DNA from: JAKIVR01 sp035933635
GTDB lineage: Archaea; Thermoplasmatota; Thermoplasmata; Lutacidiplasmatales; UBA184
Length of the DNA stretch: 64,000 nt
Assembly (NCBI GenBank): GCA_035933635.1
Contig: DASYYY010000021.1
Span: 248,001 to 312,000, forward strand
Direction of reading: 5' to 3'
Position numbers and translations under genes: made by a program. Position 1 is the stretch's first letter. Every line of letters starts with the position of its first letter. The notes under the pieces were generated by a model, which searched no databases, was not told where the DNA came from, and saw only the letters and a list, made by a program, of their open reading frames with translations. Positions 59,862 to 64,000 of the stretch are shown here, piece by piece.

Positions 59862-60833
59862 ATGGCGGCGCGACGGACGAACCGAACGCTGACCGGGGTC
59901 CGCGGCGTCGCGGTGGGCTGCGCGGCCGACGAGACGCTCGACAGCGGCGTCACCGCCTTCCTGTTCGACCGGCTCGCCCCCACCGTCGTCGACGTGCGCG
60001 GCCCGGCGTCGGCCACGTTCGATACCCACTCCCTCGGCCTCGAGGCCACATTCGGGCGGCGCGAGGCGCTCTTCCTCGCGGGCGGAAGCATCTACGGCCT
60101 GGACGCGGCACGAGGAGTACGGACCCGTCTGCTCGAGACCGGGCGCGCCTCCGGTGCCTTCGGGGATTCCTATCCACTCGGCCGGGTCTCCGGCGCGGCG
60201 CTGTATGACCTACCGCGAACGCTCGGGACGATCCCCGATTACCTGCCGTTGGGGTACGCCGCGGCCTCCAATGCCTCCGACGCACCGGTGCCGGAGGGAC
60301 GCGTCGGCGCCGGACGGGGAGCCCGCGTCGCGAAGTACGCCGGATTCGCGAACGCCCGGGCCGGCGGTCAAGGCAGTGCCGTCGCGCGAGTGGACCGAGA
60401 TCATGCCCTGGGAGTCGTCGTCGTGTTCAATTCGGTCGGCGGGGTCCACGATCCCGTCACCGACCACTGGCTCGCGGCGAGCTCGACGAGGGGATCGCGG
60501 TCCTCCCCGTATTCGGCGATCCGATTCGGGCGAGGGGGTCCTGCGCGCGGCACCACGCTCGCCGTGCTGGTGACCGACCTCGAGCTCGACCGCCGAAGGC
60601 TCTTCTTCCTCGCCGAGCACGTCCACGACGGCATCGCGCGGGTCGTGGTGCCCGCGCACACTTCGGGGGAAGGGGACTGCGTGTTCGCCGTCAGTACGGC
60701 GCCGGAGTCGACCCGCGCCGTCCGCGCGCGGGGCACCGAGGTCTCGATGGATACTTTGGGCTTCTGTGCAGAAACGCTCGTGCGCGACGCCGCGGTCCGG
60801 CTTTTCCGCAGGCCCGGTGCGGTCCGCCCCTAG
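59862..60833 (+). CDS. S58 (DmpA/P1) family peptidase-like protein
   Basis: 323 residues. Family blocks are VGCAADETLDSGVTAFLF near the N-terminus, GGSIYGLDAARGV, the GRVGAGRGARVAKYAG loop, GTTLAVLVTDLELDR and HDGIARVVVPAHTSGEGDCVFAVST. Members are Ntn-type enzymes that self-cleave; here the candidate nucleophile is the Thr (or Ser) after Gly in RGTTLAV. They cleave aminopeptide or beta-aminopeptide substrates. Stop overlaps the convergent regulator by 4 bases. Confidence 0.82.
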   Translation: MAARRTNRTLTGVRGVAVGCAADETLDSGVTAFLFDRLAPTVVDVRGPASATFDTHSLGLEATFGRREALFLAGGSIYGLDAARGVRTRLLETGRASGAFGDSYPLGRVSGAALYDLPRTLGTIPDYLPLGYAAASNASDAPVPEGRVGAGRGARVAKYAGFANARAGGQGSAVARVDRDHALGVVVVFNSVGGVHDPVTDHWLAASSTRGSRSSPYSAIRFGRGGPARGTTLAVLVTDLELDRRRLFFLAEHVHDGIARVVVPAHTSGEGDCVFAVSTAPESTRAVRARGTEVSMDTLGFCAETLVRDAAVRLFRRPGAVRP

Positions 60834-61429
60834 GGGTTCGTTGCCACGGACGTGGCGGCGCCGGCGCGACGCAGCTGCGCTCCTCGCAGCGTCCGGATCA
60901 GGTCGGTCTTGGTCACGATCCCGCGGAGCTGGCCGCGCTCAGCCACCAGGACTGCGGGATAGCGCGTGAACACGGCGGCGAGGAGCTCGGCCGGGAAGGA
61001 GGTGTCCACGATCGGGTAGGCCCCCTCTTGGATGTCGCGGACCCGCTGTCGTCGGCCCGACGGGCTCGCCAGGGCGCGCAGCAGCGTCGACTCGGAGATC
61101 GCCCCGGTCACCCGGGAGCCGTCCAGGACCGGCAGCTGCGAGAACCCTCCCCGCTCCATCAGCGTCGCGGCATCCGCGAGACTCGCGCCGGCATCGATCG
61201 TGACGAGCTCGGCAACGACCAAATCCCGCGCGACCAGGCGCGGGGAGGCCTGACCCTCCTGCCCCTCGAGGAACCCGAGGATCTTCTGGACCAACTCGTA
61301 GGAGGGGCGGATCTTGCCGCGCTCGATCCGCGAGACGGTCGCGTCGCTCCGGCCGACCGCGCGCGCGAGTTCGCCGAGGGAGATCCCGAGCGAGATCCGA
61401 CGCTTGCGGAGCTCGGCGATAGAGTCCAT
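60830..61429 (-). CDS. HTH (XRE-type) transcriptional regulator with two CBS domains
   Basis: 199 residues. HTH_3 at 5-55 (SLGELARAVGRSDATVSRIERGKIRPSYE in overlapping parts), then paired CBS domains (about 65-120 and 125-185) with TIDAGASLADAATLM, FSQLPVLD and PAVLVAERGQLRGIVTKTDL. CBS pairs sense adenine nucleotides or SAM. A common archaeal architecture; operator unknown. ATG 61429. Confidence 0.88.
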   Translation of the reverse strand: MDSIAELRKRRISLGISLGELARAVGRSDATVSRIERGKIRPSYELVQKILGFLEGQEGQASPRLVARDLVVAELVTIDAGASLADAATLMERGGFSQLPVLDGSRVTGAISESTLLRALASPSGRRQRVRDIQEGAYPIVDTSFPAELLAAVFTRYPAVLVAERGQLRGIVTKTDLIRTLRGAQLRRAGAATSVATNP

Positions 61430-61538
61430 CCGGACGGGGGTGAAACCTCCCGGGGGAAACGCCTTTGTCCCGTCGACCGGCGGGCAACGCGCCGCAACCT
61501 ACATGGCCCGCTGAGCGAATCCGGACGGTACCCGGACC

Positions 61539-61796
61539 ATGAAGGGAACCCAGCCCCGGACGGCGTGGATCGTTCCGCCGCCGGAGATCTGCACCCTCTG
61601 CAAGGAGCCGCTCAGCCGTCCGGAAGACACCAGCTCCTGGAACGGCAAGCCGGCCCATCGCGAGTGCGTCCGGGTCCACATGATCCAACGAGACCCGGCC
61701 TTCCGCGAGTGGGGCACGGAGGAATCGCCGGAGGAGCCCGGCGAGGGCGCCGATGATCAACCCCCGCGCGAGGACGACGACGAGGAGTTGGGTTGA
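61539..61796 (+). CDS. Small zinc-ribbon protein with acidic tail
   Basis: 85 residues. CTLCKEPL and, 24 residues later, HRECVRVH make a C-x2-C...H-x2-C type site (treble-clef-like), followed by a strongly acidic, Glu/Asp/Pro-rich tail of about 25 residues. ATG 61539. Divergent from the CBS regulator. Role unknown; such proteins often serve as adaptor subunits. Confidence 0.68.
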   Translation: MKGTQPRTAWIVPPPEICTLCKEPLSRPEDTSSWNGKPAHRECVRVHMIQRDPAFREWGTEESPEEPGEGADDQPPREDDDEELG

Positions 61797-61953
61797 CCCC
61801 CTCCGGACGGAAAGCCGGTGGCGCGGACGCGCACGCATCGGGATGCGCATTCACCTCGACGCCGCACGCCGCCCACCGCTCCGGCACAACGGCTATGAAC
61901 CCAGTCGAAGTCGAGCCGGTCCTGACGGGGCCGTTGTCCCGCGGTAGGTACTG

Positions 61954-63546
61954 ATGCCAGAAGTCGTCATGACGTGCGATTGGACGATGATGAGCAACCA
62001 CAACGGCAAGGAGTTCCTGGGGTTCGGGACGACCACCCCGGCCTACCTCTTGCCCGAGCGCGCGTACCGCCGGATGTTCTTCCCGGAGATGCCCGTCGAC
62101 GCCGCGGGCTATCCCCGCGAGGCCCCGTATGGTATGCGCAAGGTCGAGGCGTCGCTCATCGATGCCGGCTTCGACGCCCGTATCGTCCACCCGAGCCACT
62201 TGGACCGGTACATGCCCGGCCAGGCGAAGGTCATGATGATCAGCGGGCACGACTACTTCGGGCTCAATCCGCCATCGTCGACGTTCGCCGGGGTGATGAA
62301 GAAGGAGCCGCTCAACTGTGTGAACTTCAAGCGGATGCTCACGCAGCCGCACGTGCTCGAGGCGCGGCGTCAGGGCATGAAGCTCATCGCCGGGGGCCCG
62401 TGCGCCTGGCAGCTCGCACCGGCGACCCGGACCAAGGTCCCTTGGATCGGAGAGTTCGTCGACTCCATCGGCGGCATCGACACGGTCGTCGAGGGCGAGG
62501 CCGACATCTATGTCCGGGAGCTGGTCAAGAAGGCGCTCAACGACGAGTTCCTTCCCCCCCACGTCATCCTGGCCCCCAAGGACGCGCCCAAGGTCGAGCA
62601 GATCTCTTCGATCAAGTACCCCTCCGTCAACGGACTGATCGAGATCGGCCGGGGCTGCTGCCGCGGCTGCTCGTTCTGTTCGGTGACGACCCGGCCCACC
62701 CGATGGTACGGCCTCGACAAGATCGAGGAAGAGCTGAAGATCAATGCCAAGATCGGCGTCAAGAAGGGCCTGCTGCATTCCGACGACGTCTACTTCTACG
62801 GGTCGCCGAACGTCATGCCCCGTGAGGAGAAGCTCCTCCCGCTGCTCGCGCTCGCCAAGCGCTACTACGCCCAAGTGGGATGGAGCCACGTCGCCGTCGC
62901 CTCGCTGATGACCAAGCCCAAGCTGCTCAGCAAGTGCGCCGAGGTCCTCCTCGACGAGAAGCAGAGCTGGTGGGGCGTCGAGGTCGGCGTCGAGACCGGC
63001 AGCCCCCGCATCATCACCACCGGCATGCCCGGCAAGGTCGCCCCCTTCAAGGCCAGCCAGTGGCCCGAGCTCGTCGTCCAAGCGGCCGGCCTGATGAACG
63101 ACAACCACGTCTACCCGGCCTGCACGTTCATCGTCGGCCTCCCGCAGGAGACCGAGGACGACGTGCTCAAGACCATCGAGCTCATCGACAATCTTTGGGA
63201 CTTCAAGGCCATCCTGGTCCCGATGTTCTTCGTGCCGCTGGGCCACCTCAAGAGCAAGGACTGGTTCCGGCGCGACCGGCTTTCCGACGTCCAGGAGGAA
63301 CTCCTCAAGCGCGCCCTGACCCACGGGCTGCGGCAGTCCAAGACGCTGCTTCGGGACTTCTTCGACTGGGAGACCTCGCACAGCACGGCCTATCGCGCCG
63401 GATTCCGCAGCTTCGTCGGCTTCCTCGAGGTCCTCTCCAAGATGCACGGCCTCTGGAGCGCGCCCGAGCACCCGGCGGTCAAGATCCAGGACCCGAACCT
63501 GACGCCGGACCGGCTACCGATCCCGACGATCCCGATGCGGGAGTAG
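61954..63546 (+). CDS. B12-binding-type radical SAM protein
   Basis: 530 residues. N-terminal part (1-190) is a B12-binding-like Rossmann domain (VVMTCDWTMMSNHNG, MISGHDYFGLNP, VEGEADIYVREL). The cluster motif is CCRGCSFCSV (about 230-239; CxxxCxxC), followed by the TIM-barrel core with WWGVEVGVETGS and ACTFIVGLPQETEDDV and a long C-terminal region. Methyl or C-C bond-forming chemistry is typical of the class; archaeal lipid enzymes (GDGT ring synthases) belong to it, so a lipid role is one hypothesis. ATG 61954. Confidence 0.83.
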   Translation: MPEVVMTCDWTMMSNHNGKEFLGFGTTTPAYLLPERAYRRMFFPEMPVDAAGYPREAPYGMRKVEASLIDAGFDARIVHPSHLDRYMPGQAKVMMISGHDYFGLNPPSSTFAGVMKKEPLNCVNFKRMLTQPHVLEARRQGMKLIAGGPCAWQLAPATRTKVPWIGEFVDSIGGIDTVVEGEADIYVRELVKKALNDEFLPPHVILAPKDAPKVEQISSIKYPSVNGLIEIGRGCCRGCSFCSVTTRPTRWYGLDKIEEELKINAKIGVKKGLLHSDDVYFYGSPNVMPREEKLLPLLALAKRYYAQVGWSHVAVASLMTKPKLLSKCAEVLLDEKQSWWGVEVGVETGSPRIITTGMPGKVAPFKASQWPELVVQAAGLMNDNHVYPACTFIVGLPQETEDDVLKTIELIDNLWDFKAILVPMFFVPLGHLKSKDWFRRDRLSDVQEELLKRALTHGLRQSKTLLRDFFDWETSHSTAYRAGFRSFVGFLEVLSKMHGLWSAPEHPAVKIQDPNLTPDRLPIPTIPMRE

Positions 63547-63552
63547 GCGGCG

Positions 63553-64000
63553 CTACTCCTCGTCCGCCCCAAGGGGCGTCACCGAACGCTCCGCCGGCGC
63601 CGGTCGGTGGATCGCGGGGAGCGGCCGGTACTCGGGGATAGATTCGACCGAGTCGCGGGCCGACCCGCCGACGACCTGGAGCGAGGTCTCCCGCCCGTTG
63701 CCGTCGTAGGCACGCCACATGCCCGCCGAGTACGGCCAGCCGAGGATGATGTGGCGCCGGCCCCAGTGGCGGAACAGCGTGACGTCCGCCTCGGAAGGGT
63801 GGAGCGCCCCCGAGGGGTGGGAGTGGACGGTCCCGGAGACGCCGAGGTCGACCGGGAGCATGTAGAGCTGGAAGTTCGCGTGCCGGCGGCCGGCCGTCGT
63901 TCCCGGGAGCAGCAGCAGGTCGGAGATCACGCCGGGCGGGTCGGCGCGCAGGACCCCACCGAACTCGTTGGGGTAGGCGCTCTGGGCGCAGGCCAGCGCG
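63553..64000 (-). CDS. JAMM/MPN-domain metalloprotease-like protein (5' end outside window)
   Basis: The frame continues past base 64000, so only the part from the catalytic Glu region on is seen. NEFGGVL supplies the Glu, VHSHPSGALHPSEAD the HxHP-x7-SxxD zinc motif of JAMM isopeptidases, and HIILGWPY a core strand. The C-terminal 30 residues are Pro-rich. GTG 63930 is an internal codon because upstream codons match the family. Such archaeal JAMM proteins can remove SAMP-type ubiquitin-like modifiers. Confidence 0.85.
   Translation of the reverse strand, partial: ALACAQSAYPNEFGGVLRADPPGVISDLLLLPGTTAGRRHANFQLYMLPVDLGVSGTVHSHPSGALHPSEADVTLFRHWGRRHIILGWPYSAGMWRAYDGNGRETSLQVVGGSARDSVESIPEYRPLPAIHRPAPAERSVTPLGADEE

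Overview
The window is about 64 kb of GC-rich, densely packed chromosomal DNA from an archaeon. The archaeal assignment rests on a transcription factor B (TFB), an archaeal-size aIF5B, prefoldin beta, the KEOPS subunit Pcc1, an archaeal-size TruD, KaiC-like ATPases and a prenyl diphosphate synthase. TATA-like boxes also repeatedly sit about 26 bp upstream of start codons, the pattern of leaderless archaeal transcripts. Secreted kelch, PKD and glycosidase-like proteins together with high GC suggest a Thermoplasmatota-type lineage; that placement is inference.

Layout. 1-14.7 kb is housekeeping: argS (cut by the edge), mscL, a minus-strand run gmhB/DUF92/queC, an asparagine-synthase-like gene, carbamate kinase, purB-pcc1-pfdB, a prenyl synthase divergent from a TPR protein, a metal/cobalamin-binding-like protein with an M50 protease, an MBL hydrolase, an MFS carrier and pyruvate kinase. 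At 14.9 kb a tRNA-Gln(UUG) is followed by a toxin-antitoxin-like pair and a Nudix-like gene. A 15-bp copy of the tRNA 3' end lies 1.17 kb downstream, so this may be a small tRNA-targeted insertion. 16.1-21.1 kb is gene-poor accessory DNA with isolated VOC, SnoaL-like, kelch and PhnB-like genes.

21-36.5 kb holds a BNR-repeat protein, a HAD hydrolase, a two-gene secreted operon (glycosidase-like plus a membrane-anchored PKD-type surface protein), Amt, an ABC exporter, another MFS carrier, two methyltransferases, and a second copy of the Nudix-like family. 36.8-43.8 kb has a tryptophanase-like lyase, the complete rhamnose operon rmlB-C-D-A (every junction a 4-bp overlap) and a coupled dehydrogenase/HHE-like/SCP2-like set. 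With gmhB, these suggest surface polysaccharide or glycoprotein synthesis. 43.9-56.8 kb is informational and regulatory: a winged-helix protein, TFB, a three-gene cluster of unknown small proteins, aIF5B, an AlkP/DUF1634/TauE operon, DinB, a pair of KaiC-like ATPases (one with a broken P-loop) and TruD. 56.8-64 kb carries a methyltransferase, an MFS carrier, an HELCH metallopeptidase-like protein, an S58 peptidase-like protein, an HTH-CBS regulator, a B12-type radical SAM enzyme and a JAMM-domain protein cut by the edge.

General features. Stop-start overlaps (ATGA, GTGA, and in two places apparently CTGA) are common. Several divergent gene pairs seem to share one TATA box. I saw no CRISPR array, rRNA gene or transposase.
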